NCBI GenBank assembly: GCA_964247055.1
Contig: OZ176058.1
Coordinates: 1,798,001-1,862,000, forward strand
Source: Paragordius varius
Taxonomy: Eukaryota > Nematomorpha
Length of the DNA: 64,000 nucleotides
Direction of reading: 5' to 3'
Shown here piece after piece: positions 14,401-27,700 of this stretch (positions within the stretch are counted from its first letter, which is position 1; each line of letters starts with the position of its first letter). A program made the translations under genes and the position numbers. The notes below the pieces were generated by a model. It saw nothing but the letters and a program-made list of their open reading frames with translations, did not search any database and was not told the origin of the DNA.

Positions 14401-17400
14401 TTGCCAATCAGGTTTGTAAAGTTTTTGCGCCCACACATATTATTTCTAAGGGATGCCCATTGCTATATTGACCATTGATAAATATTTCAAAATGATTTTG
14501 TATTCGAATTAATAGTAGAGGCGGCTAAGGGGAAAACTTATTATTAAAATGCTTGGATATCAATGTCGGCAGGCAAACCTTTTTCTGTTCTTTCTTTTGT
14601 TTCGGAAGAGTTTGAGTATTTACGAGAGTTCTTTGGCACAAATATATATATATATATATATATTTGTATCATTTAGCCTTATCCAAATCCTTTTTGAAAA
14701 GAATAGAAAAGAATGTTGTTTAGAATGTTTTTTGTTTGTAGGAGTTAATTGAATGGCATTTACATACAAATACATATATGGAATTTTTTAATTTGGGTTC
14801 TTTATATTATTTTATTATTATTATTAATTTTCATAAATTTTTATAAACAGCTCCAAAACAAGTATCGTCTGCCCATACCTCATCACTTACAGCCGCAGAC
14901 GATAGCGATAAAACACCAAATGGCGAAAATTCAAATTTAAACTTGAATTGCGATTCAAATTTAAAAAATTTAAATTTGAAATATCTGTTATTCCGTTTAC
15001 GATGTCGACGTTTTATTGAAATGATGTCAGGTTCTGAAGAACAAAAGGTAGGAGAAAGGAATGGCGAAACCTTAAATGTTGACAATTTTCAAGATACTAC
15101 GAAACTTGAAACAAATTCTAAACCCCTACAAAGAAAACAGTCTGATAAAGCTATTGAAACTTTAAATTGCAACACAATGTTCGATTCGGCAAATTGCAAT
15201 ATTGATGGCGTTATGATTGGTAATATGAACAACAATGTATTAAATTCTAATTCAATATTCGGGAGTAATAATATAGGTATATTATATAAAAAATATTTTC
15301 CAATTTTAAATTTTAAAGTAGTTAATTTTTAATATTTGATCTTCATACTATATAATAACACTTTTGTTTCAATATCTTTTATAATATATTTGCAAATTTT
15401 AATTATTTCCATAAATAATGCACCTATTTTTTTCTTTATACAGTAAAAACTGAAAAAAAATATAAAGACAAATATTTTTTTCTTAAAGACAACGGTACTT
15501 TTTAAATCTCGATTTTTATCAAAATTTCTCATTGTTTTAATGGCAAAGTGTGAAATAATTCTATGTTAAACCAATTGTAACTAAGCAGCTTATATGGAAA
15601 TATTAAGGTTTTAAAAAGTATATGGTTGTCTTTTAGATAAAAATATTTTCACGTTTTGTCCGTATAATTTGAATTTTTGCTGTATTATCTTTTATCATTT
15701 ACAATTCAAATTCACCCTTGAATAATTTAAATTCACCCTCGAACAATTCAAATTCACCCTAAAAATAAATTATGAAATTTCGGTCTAATATAACTCATTA
15801 TTGTAATTAAATATATTTTTATGGATAATTTATTATTTTTTCAGCATTATATTAATTTTACACAGAATTTCCTATTTTAAATATTAAAAAAATATAAGGG
15901 TAATATTTAATCTTAAAAAACGCATAATAATTTATTTAAGGGTGATTTTGAATTGTTCGATTCGAGGGTGAATTTGAACTGTTTAAGGGTAAATTTGAAT
16001 TGTTCGAGCGTGAAATCGAATTGTTCGAGGGTGAATTAGAATTTTCGAGGGTAAATTATTGTTTAACGGTGAATTTGAATTTATTTTAGGGTAAATTTGA
16101 ACTGTTTAAGGGTGAATTTGAATTGTTCGAGGGGAATTTAAAAAAGTATTCGAGGGTGAATTCGAATTGTTCGAGGGTAAATTTGGGTAAATTTGAATTG
16201 TTTGAGGGTGAATTTGAATTTTTTAAGGGTAAATTTGAATTGTTGGAGGGTAAATTGAATTGTTCGAGAAGGGTGAAGGGTAAATTGAATTGTTTAAGGG
16301 TAAATTTGAATTGTTGGAGGGTAAATTGAATTGTTCGAGAAGGGTGAAGGGTAAATTGTTAGAGGGTCAATTTGAATCGTTCAAGGGTGAATTTGAACGG
16401 TTTAAGGGTGAATTTAAATTGTTCCAGGGTAAATTTGAATTGTTTAAGGGTAAATTTTAAAAATTGTCCGAAAAGGGTGAATTTGAATTGTTTAAGGGTG
16501 ATTTGAAATGTTTGTGGTTCAATTTGAATTGTTCGAGAAGGGTGAAGGGTAAATTGTTAGAGGGTCAATTTGAAATGTTCGAGGGTGAATTTGAATTGTT
16601 TAAGAGTGAATTTGGATTGTTCAAGGGTGAAATTAATTGTTTGAGGGTGAATTGAACTGTTTAAGGGTGAATTTGAACTGTTTAAGGGTGAATTTGAATC
16701 GTTCAAGGGTGAATTTAAATTGTTGGAGGGTAAATTTGAATCGTTCAAGGGTGAATTTGAATTGTTCAAGGGTGAATAATTAGAGTAAATGGCATATTTT
16801 TATTAATATTTTTATATTATTAACAGAATCAACTCTCCAACATACTCATCATATGACTTTACCCTCAATTATTAATAATAACCCAATTATTAACAATCGA
16901 AATAATAATAATTTTGGCCTTGTAGACTCTGATGTTGATGATGACGATGATATCATTGAAGTTGATTGTTGCGATATTTCATTCAGTGGGCCTGAAGATA
17001 ATTTCATTAATAATAATGTAACTAATAACAATAATTGTGTAACTATCAATGACAGAATCAATGTAACTAACAATGACGAAGGAAATGGCTTTTTTTCAGG
17101 TTTTTTTTTATAATTTTGGAGTTATATTTTTGAGTTTTTAGAGGTTTTTTATAAAAATTTTTAAAGTTTAAGCATTAAAACTAAAATTGTAACTAATAAT
17201 GATGGCAATAATTGTGTGTAACTATTAATGGAAATAATTGTGTAACTAACAATGAGGAAGGAAATGGCTTTTTTTTCAGGTTTTTTTTTTATAATTTTGG
17301 AGTTTTTAGTGGTATTTTATAAACATTTATATTTTAGAGTTTTTGGAGGTTTTATTTATTGGCTAAGTATAGCCATATTACACATTTCTAAGAATTTATC

Positions 17401-20400
17401 AAAAATTTAAAGAATTTAAGTATTAAAATGTTATTAATAATGTAATTATCAATGATGGGGGCAATAATTGTGTAACTATCAATGACAGAATTAATGTTAC
17501 TAACAATGACGAAGGAAATGGCTATTTAGGTTTTTTATTAAAGTTTAAATTTTTATCAAATTCCACAGTTTTTTTAAAATAAGTTATAAATTAAAAAAGG
17601 TACTTTTTTATGAATTTATCAAATTTTATAAAGTTTAAGCATAATGTTACTAATAATGTAACTATCAATGACGAAGGAAATGTGGCTAATAAAGACTAAG
17701 GAAATGGCTTTTTTAGTGGTTTATAAATATATAATTTAAATTTTGGGTTTTTTCTTTTTAGAATCTAAGTTTATATCAAGTTATTAGCTAGGTATATCCT
17801 TATTACAATAAAGAGTATGTTTTATGAGTTAATTAACGTTTTTATGAAGTTTTAAGCATTAAAATGTTACTAATATTGTAACTATCGAAAATGGAAATGA
17901 TAGTATAACTAATAATGACGAAGGATGGCTTTTTTAGTGGTATTTTATTAATATTTAAATTTTGGAATTTTTTTACAGAATTTAAGTTTTTATTTAAATA
18001 TTAGCTAGGTTTATCAAATACAATCAAAAGAATGTGTTTTATGAATTTAACAAAAATTTTATAAAGTTTTAGGCGTTAAAATGTTACTAATAATGAATTA
18101 TTGTGTAACTAACAATGACGAAAGAAATGGCTTTTTTTTATATTTTTTTATAAATAATCAAATTTTTTAAATTTTGATGGAGTTTTTTTGATTTAAAGAT
18201 TTTATTAAATTATTAGCTATGTATATCCTTATTACACAAAAAAGTATTTTTTCTATGAATTTATTAAATAAGTTTTAAGCAGTTAAATGTTACTAATAAT
18301 GAGAATAATAATTGTGTAAATAATGAAGAAAATGGTCTTTTCAGTGGTATTTTATTAATATTTAAAATTTTGGAGTTTTTTTTACAGAATTTAAGTTTTT
18401 ATCAAATTATTAACTAGATTTTATCGTTATTACCCAAAAAGTATGTTTTCTAAGAATTTATAAAATTTTAAGCATTAAAATGTTACTAATATTGTAACTA
18501 TTAATGATGCCAATAATTGTGTAACTAATAATGACGAAGGAAATGACTTTTTAGTGGTATTTTTCAAATTTTGTAGGTTTTTTTAGAATATAAGTTTTTA
18601 TTTATTGCTTAAGTATATCCTTATTAGACAAAATTTCTATTAATTTATCAAAATTTTTATAAAGTGTTTTAAGCATTAAATTGTAATTAATAATGATGGA
18701 ACTAATTGTGTAACTAATAATGACAAAGGAAATGTCTTTTTTAGTGGTATTTTATTAATATTTAAATTTTGGAGTTTTTTTTACAGAATTTAAGTTTTTA
18801 TTAAATTATTAACTAGATTTATCGTTATTACCCAAAAAAGTATGTTTTCTAATAATTTATAAAATTTTAAGCATTAAAATGTTACTAATATTGTAACTAT
18901 TAATGATGCCAATAATTGTATGACTAACAATGACGAAGGAAATGACTTTTTAGTGGTATTTTTTAAATTTTGTAGGTTTTTTTAGAATATAAGTTTTTAT
19001 TTATTGCTTAAGTATATCCTTATCAGACAAAATTTCTATTAATTTATCAAAATTTTTATAAAGTGTTTTAAGCATTAAATTGTAATTAATAATGATGGAA
19101 ATAATTGTGTAACTAATAATGACAAAGGAAATGACTTTTTTAGTGGTATTTTTTAAATTTTAAATTTGTAGGTTTTTTTAGAAAATTTAAGTTTTTATCA
19201 AATTATTAACTAGATTTATCGTTATTACCCAAAAAGTATGTTTTCTATTAATTTATCAAAATTTTTATAAAGTGTTTTAAGCATTAAATTGTAATTAATA
19301 ATGATGGAAATAATTGTGTAACTAACAATGACGAAAGAAATGGCTTTTTTAGTGGTTTATAAATATATAATTTAAATTTTGGGTTTTTTTTAGAATCTAA
19401 GTTTATATCAAGTTATTAGCTAGGTATATCCTTATTACAATAAAGAGTATGTTTTATGAGTTAATTAAAGTTTTTATGAAGTTTTAAGCATTAAAATGTT
19501 ACTAATATTGTAACTATCGAAAATGGAAAAGATAGTATAACTAATAATGACGAATGATGGCTTTTTTAGTGGTATTTTATTAATATTTAAATTTTGGAGT
19601 TTTTTTTACATAATTTAAGTTTTTATTAAATTATTAACTAGATTTATCGTTATTACCCAAAAAGTATGTTTTCTAAGAATTTATAAAATTTTAAGCATTA
19701 AAATGTTACTAATATTATAATTATTAATGATGCCAATAATTGTATGACTAACAATGACGAAGGAAATGACTTTTTAGTGGTATTTTTCAAACTTTGGAGG
19801 TTTTTTTAGAATATAAGTTTTTATTTATTGCTTAAGTATATCCTTATTAGACAAAATTTCTATTAATTTATCAAAATTTTTATAAAGTGTTTTAAGCATT
19901 AAATTGTAATTAATAATGATGGAAATAATTGTGTAACTAATAATGACAAAGGAAATGGCTTTTTTAGTGGTATTATATTAATATTTAAGTTTTTTAAATT
20001 TTGGAGTTTATTACAGAATTTAAGTTTTTATCAAATTATTAACTAGATTTATCGTTATTACCCAAAAAGTATGTTTTCTAAGAATTTATAAAATTTTAAG
20101 CATTAAAATGTTACTAATATTGTAACTATCAATGATGGCAATAATTGTGTAACTAACAATGATAAAGGAATAGCTTTTTTTGCAGATTTTTTTTTCCAAT
20201 TATTTTATAAGAATTTAGAATTCCTGTTTTCATTATTACAATAAAAAATTGCTTTTTAAATTTAATTAATTAATTTATTCTAATACCTTAAGAAGGGTTA
20301 CTTTATAATTATATTCTTTTGGTTTTAAGGCTAAATTTAAACAGAATTTTAATAAATGTAACTAACAATGACAGAATCAATGTTACTAAGAATAACGAAG

Positions 20401-23400
20401 GAAACGCCTTTTTTATTAGTATTTTATAAATCTCTAAATTTTATGCATAATTTTTTAAAATTATTGTTGAGTTTTTTACAGAATTTAAGTTTTTATAAAA
20501 TTATTACATAAAAAAAAAAAATTTTAGAAATTTTTTAAAATGTTATAAAGTTTTAAGCATTAAAATGTAACTATTAATGATGGGAATAATTGTGTAATTA
20601 ACAATGACGAAGGAAACGCCTTTTTTAGTGGTATTTTTTGAATAATTTAATAAGAATTTACAATTCTTGTTTTTATTTTTACAATAAAAAAATAGTTTTT
20701 CATTCAAGTTAATTTAATAATAGATTGTTAGGTGCGCGTTAATTTTATATTCTTGAGGTTTAATTTAATCTAAATTTTAACAAAATTTTAATAAGTGTAA
20801 CTAAATGATGGGAATAGCATTTTTACGGGTGTTTCATGATAATATAACATTTATAATAAATTTAACCTTAAAAAAATTCATTTTGAAATTCACCAAAATA
20901 TAAATTATGTTTCGGGCTAATATGATATATATATATATCTTTATGGCATAGTTCATTATTTTTTCAGTAATATATTAATAAACAAAATTTTATTTTTAAA
21001 AAAAATGTAAAAAAATATCAGCAATTTAAAACAAATAATATATTTTAGTGTCAATTTAAATTGTTCAAGGAATAATTGTTTAAGGATGAATATGAACTGT
21101 TCAAGGGTCATTTTGAATAAATGATAATATATAACGATTACGAAAATTTTTTGGGATTTATATCTTTATTTATATTATGGCAATGAAAAGTATGTTTTAA
21201 AAAATTAAGTAAATTTTAAAAATTTTATTTAGATTTATGAATATTAAAATGTTGAGATTTTTCATTTTTTGCATAAGCTATATTTTTTGGATATTATATC
21301 ATTCACTATTTTTTCATAATAATTGATAATTTTCATTAAGTTAAATATATTTTGGATATATATTTAACATTCAAATTAACCCTAAAATAAATTATATGTT
21401 TTTTAAGATTAAAAATAACCTATATTTTTTATATACCTAAACACTAAAATTTTATTTAAATTAAAATAATACTGAAAAAAAAATAAAGTAATGCCATAAA
21501 ACTATATTTGATATTAATAATGAGTTATGTTAGTTCGAAAACACAAAATTTATTTTTAGGGTGAATTTGAATTGTTCATCGGTGAATTTGAATTGTTCGA
21601 GGGTAAATCTGAATTGTTCAAGGGTAACATTGAATTGTTCAAGGGTGAATTAGAATTGTTTAAGGGTAAATTTGAATTGTTTAAAAAGGTGAATTTGAAT
21701 TGTTTAAGGGTGAATTTGAATTGTTTAAGGGTAAATTTGAATTTTTTTAAGTATGAATTAGAATTGTTTTAGGGTAAATAAAAATTGTTTAAAAAGGTGA
21801 ATTTGAATTGTTTAAGGGTGAATTAGAATTGTTTAAGGGTAAATTTGAATTGTTTAAAAAGGTGAATTTGAATTTTCTAAGGGTGAATTAGAATTGTTTT
21901 AGGGTAAATAAAAATTTTTTCTAAGGGTGAATTTGAATTGTTCGAGGGTAAATCTGAATTGTTCAAGGGTAACATTGAATTGTTCAAGGGTGACTTAGAA
22001 TTGTTTAAGGGTAAATTTGAATTGTTTTTAGGGTAAATAAAATTTTTTTCTAAGGGTCAATTTGAATTGTTTAAGGGTAAATAAAAATTTTTTCTAAGGG
22101 TGAATTTGAATTGTTTAAGGGTAAATTTAAATTGTTCAAGAATGAATATGAACATATGTATATATATATATATATATAATTTGAAATATTATATATATTT
22201 AAATTTCATTTTTAATTTTATTTAATAAGAAAACAATCCAACATGTACCTGTCAATGCTGTACAACGCGACATAAATATTGTTGTCAACCTTTATTATTA
22301 ACTAATGTAACTAATAATGAAAATATTAATGTAACTAACAATGAAAATATTAATGTAACTAATAATGATAATGATGAAAACGAGGATTTATGCTTAAATT
22401 GTCCCCAATGCAAAATTGTATGTGATCATCAAGATTATGGTAAACTTATTTTCTTTTTATAAAATTATATTTTTTTGTTTTATAAAGAATTGAGAATTTA
22501 TAGTTAAAAAAATTTAAATTTATATACCATTTTTACATTAAAAATACTATAAACTAAAATCTAGAAAGTTTTTAATTTAAAATGTATGAGAAAATTTATT
22601 TCTTAAAAAAATAATAATAATTTTCTATTCTATAAAGATTTGAGAATTCAATGGACTTGAAAAAACTCAATATACTTTAACATACTATAAGCCAAAATCA
22701 GAATATTTCAAGTTTTAATAATTTAAAAAAAGTATAAGAAAATTTATTTTTATGAATTTATATATTCTCTAAGTATGTTATTTACATTTACAGTTCAAAT
22801 TCACCCTTGAAAAATTTAAATTCATCCTAAAAATAAATTATATGTTTTCGAGCTAATATAACACATTTTTAATATGAAAAATATCTTTATGGCGGATAGT
22901 TTATAATTTTTTCAGCATTGTATTATTAATCTAAAAAATAATAAATTTATTTTAGGGTGAATTTGAATTGTTTAAGGGTAAATATGAAAAATGTAAATGG
23001 TATATTTAAAAAATAACATTTTAGATTTGATATGAAAGTGAGATCAAAAAGAATATTATTCCCAATGTTTATTTATAAAATTATTTTAAACATATATTTA
23101 TACCTTAATTTTAAATTTATATCAAATACCTGTTTTAGAACAAAATCAAGTATTTTCATATAAATTTTATTATAATTTAATTATAATTTATAGAGAATAT
23201 TTTAATTTACCATTTGAACAATTCAATTTAGATTAATCAAACACCAAATTATTCAAATAAAACAAAAAAATGAATCAATCAATAATTTAAAAAAATAAAT
23301 TTATTTAAAATTAACATATTTTCTAGAACATTCTGATACTTCCAGCTGTTTTTGTGAGGAATGCGACGATAATAATAGGGCTGAAGAAATATGCCCCCTC

Positions 23401-24743
23401 TGTTGTCAACAATCAGCTGATATTGGATCCAAAAATGATGCCATAAATACAAATAATAATTTGGTTTGTATTGAATGTAAGTGATACATTTTTATTTTTA
23501 TATATTACTTTTTTATTTTAACTTTGCATTTATATAAAATAAATTAATTTATAATTTATTTCTGTTTTTTTTACAAAAATTATATCTTTCATATAAAAGA
23601 ATTCATATCCATATATGTATATATTTTGATGTTATTTTTAATATGTCTTGACTTATATATTTTTGAAAAATGCGACATACATGCGATTTAAACAGCTTTT
23701 AAAAATTTTATGAATGCTGTTTTTTTTCATTAATTCTTGAAAAAAAAAAACGCTTTATTCCGGAGTTATAGCTAATTTCCAGCTGGCTTAGGTATTTTAA
23801 TTTTTTATAAATTTTTTAAAAATTTTATAATTTCAATATTTTTATAATTTCAAGAATTTTAAAGTATATAAATATATATATATCAATAAATTTAATTTTA
23901 AAAATTTATAATTTTAAGGATTTAAATAAAATTTATTTTTAAAAATTTTATATTTTTAATACAATATTGAAATAATTATTATTTTTAATATACTATTTAC
24001 ACCTTAAATTCACCCTTTGTGTTTTTTAAAGTTAAAAATACCTATATATTTTTATATTTTATAAAAATGAAATTTAGGTTTAAAATTAATATAATACTGA
24101 AAAAGTAATGAAATCTGTCATAAGAGAATATATTTAATATTAATTATGAGTTATATTAGTGCCCGAAAACATATAATTTATTTTCGGGGTGAATTTGATT
24201 TTAAATAATACACTATTTACACCTCGTAACCTTTGAACAATTCAATTTTTACCCTTGGACATTTCAAATTCACCCCTAAAATAAATTATCTCTCCTTGGT
24301 CTAATATAAATCATCATTAATATAAAATTATTTCTTTATTATGGCATAAATTTTTTAAACGAAAATTCATAAAAATATATAAAAAATATAGGAAATTATT
24401 GATATTCAAAAACAAATATTTATTTAAAAACGCATATTTAGGATATATGGTGAATTCGAAATGTTCAGCGTAATTTTAAGTATATCATTTACAGTTAAAA
24501 TTCACCCTTAAACAATTCAATTCGCCCTAAAAATAAATTACTTGTTTTCAAACTAATATAACTCATATTAATATGAAATATATCTTAATGGCATTGTTTA
24601 TTATTTTTTCCGTATTATTTAAATTTAAAATGAAATTTCATTTTTTAAAAATATAAAAAACTATTAGTAATTTTTAATCTTAATAAACACTTAATTTGTC
24701 ATAGGGTGAATTGGAATTTTCGAGGGTATTTTTGAGGTGTAAT

Positions 24744-24791
<48 letters not shown>

Positions 24792-27700
24792 AATATCTTA
24801 ATATTTATTTTTCTTAAATATTTTTCAATTTAATATTTTTTTTTATAATTTACTATCATTAAAATAAATTTTAAACTACTATAATTTTGAAATATATAAA
24901 AATATATTTATGTATTATAATGTGTTTTAGGCCTTAAAGAACAACAAAATGGTAAAAATAGCAACTCACAATGTTTAAGGGATAGGAGACATCAAAAAAA
25001 GCAACATAACCTAATGAAAGATGGTAGAATATATTTTTTTTCAAAAAATTACCAATTATTTATTTAAATTATGTTAATATAACAATAAATTTTGATTTTT
25101 TTAGTTAGGATTATTGAAAAATAATATATATGATTTTTATTTAAATTTTTGTTGTACTAAATTCGAAAAACACTATTTGGCGTTGAAACTGTAAAATAAC
25201 TAAATATTCTTATTTTTTCAAAATAAAAATTTTATAAACCATTTGCACTTCAAGAATGTCCTTGAATATTACAAGTTGGTTCTTAAACATTTTAGGTCCT
25301 TAAAATTTTTTTCAATTTTTTAACCACAATTTTTGCATGTATTTTTTTTAAATCTAGTTTTCATTATATAATTATTTTATTTAAAAATAAAATTTTATAT
25401 TTAAAAACCACTTTTTTATTTCAGACTAATTTATATCCAATTTAACTAAGAAGTTATTAACTTATGAATGTTTTTTACGAAATATGGATTAATAACCCTG
25501 AAAACATATATATTTTTTAACTACATGTTAAAATTATATTAATATAAAAAAAATTTATATGATATTAATCAAAAATGTTTCTGAATGTTTAAAAGTATAT
25601 ATTGATAAGTCCATAATAAATAAAGAGAATATATAGGTTAAAAATGATAATATAGATGAATACGGTTTGATTGATAAAAGTTATAAAATTAAAGAGTGGG
25701 ACCAACTTGAAGTGTGACCAACTTGAAATGTTCAATTACTAACTTAAAGTGTTTAAATATCAACTTGAAATGTTCAAGGACCATTGAAATGTTTAAGGAT
25801 GAAGTGTTAGACTAACTTGAAATGTTCAAGGAGCAACTTGAAATTGAAAACCAAAAGAATAAGTTTGAAATGTTCTGAAAGGTTCAAGAACTGAATTTAA
25901 ATGTTCAAGAACTGAATTCAAATGTTCCAGGACCAACTTGAAGTGTGACCAACTTGAAATGTTCAATTACTAACTTAAAGTGTTTATATACCAACTTGAA
26001 ATGTTCAAGGACCAACTTGAAATGTTTAAGGATGAAGTGTTAAAGGACCAACTTGAAGTGTGACCAACTTGAAATGTTCAATTACTAATTTAAAGTGTTT
26101 AAATACCAACTTGAAATGTTCAAGGCAACTTGAAAGGTTCAAGGACCGACTTAAAGTGCTCAAGGACCAACTTGAAAGGTTCAAGGACCAACTTGAAATG
26201 TTCTAAGATCTTAAAGTTTAAGGACACTCTTGAAATGTTTAAGGATGAAGTGTTAAAGGAAACTTGAAATGTTCAGGGCAACTTGAAAGGTTCAAGAACT
26301 GAATTCAAATGTTCAAGGACCGACTTAAAGTGCTCAAGGACCAACTTGAAGTGTTCAAGGACCAACTTGAAATGTTTAAGGATGAAGTGTTAAAGGACTA
26401 ACTTGAAATGTTCAATTACTAACTTAAAGTGTTTAAATACCAACTTGAAATGTTCAATTACTAACTTAAAGTGTTTAAGGATGACGTGTTAAAGGACTAA
26501 CTTGAAATCGAAAACCAAAAGAATAAGTTTGAAATGTTTAAGGAACTTGAAGTGTTAAAGGACTAACTTGAAGTGTTCAAGGAGCAACTTAAAGTGTTCA
26601 TGGACCAACTTGAAATCGAAAACAAAAAGATAAAGTTTGAAATATTCAAGGCAACTTGAAAGGTTCAAGAAGTGAATTCAAATGTTCAAGGCAACTTGAA
26701 AGGTTCAAGAACTGAATTCAAATGTTCAAGGACCAACTTAAAGTGCTCAAGGACCAACTTGAAATGTTTAAGGATGAAGTGTTAAAGGACACTCTTGAAG
26801 TGTTCAAGGACTAACTTGAAGTGTTCAAGGAGCAACTTAAAGTGTTCAAGGACCAACTTGAAATGTTTAAGGATGAAGTGTTAAAGGACTAACTTGAAGT
26901 GTTCAAGGACCAACTGAAATCGAAAACCAAAAGAATAAGTTTGAAATGTTCAAGGCAACTTGAAAGGTTCAAGAACTGAATTCAAATGTTCAAGGACCGT
27001 TGAAATGTTCAAGGACCGACTTAAAGTGCTCAAGGATTAACTTGAATTGTTCAAGGACCAACTTGAATTGTTCGAGGACCAAAAGAATAAGTTTGAAATG
27101 TTCAAGGCAACTTGAAAGGTTCAAGAACTGAATTCAAATGTTCAAGGACCATTGAAATGTTCAAGGACCAACTTGAAGTGTGACCAACTTGAAGTGTTCA
27201 ATTACTAACTTAAAGTGTTTAAATACCAACTTGAAATGTTCAATTACTAACTTAAAGTGTTTAAATACCAACTTGAAATGTTTAAGGATGAAGTGTTCAA
27301 GGACCAACTTGAAATGTTCTAAGATCTTAAAATTTAAGGACACTCTTGAAGTGCAAACGATATCATAAAATGTTTATTTTCTAATTTTCTAATTATTTAA
27401 ATATATACCGTAGTTTAAATATATAATCTTTTGTATTAACTTAAATTTATTTTATATCCATATATTTTTCGAATGAATATTCGTTAGTTAAATTAAATAA
27501 TTTATCTAATTTTCGTAGCAAGAATGACTATTTGATATAAAGAACCTAAAGATTTTTAATTTAAAAGAATCTCGAAAGGTATCCTTTAAATCATTTATTG
27601 ATTGCCAATGGATGAAAGAACTTAAATTTTATATATATAGATTACTTTCCAAATTAAATATATATATATATATATATATATAATTTTTATTTAATTCTCA

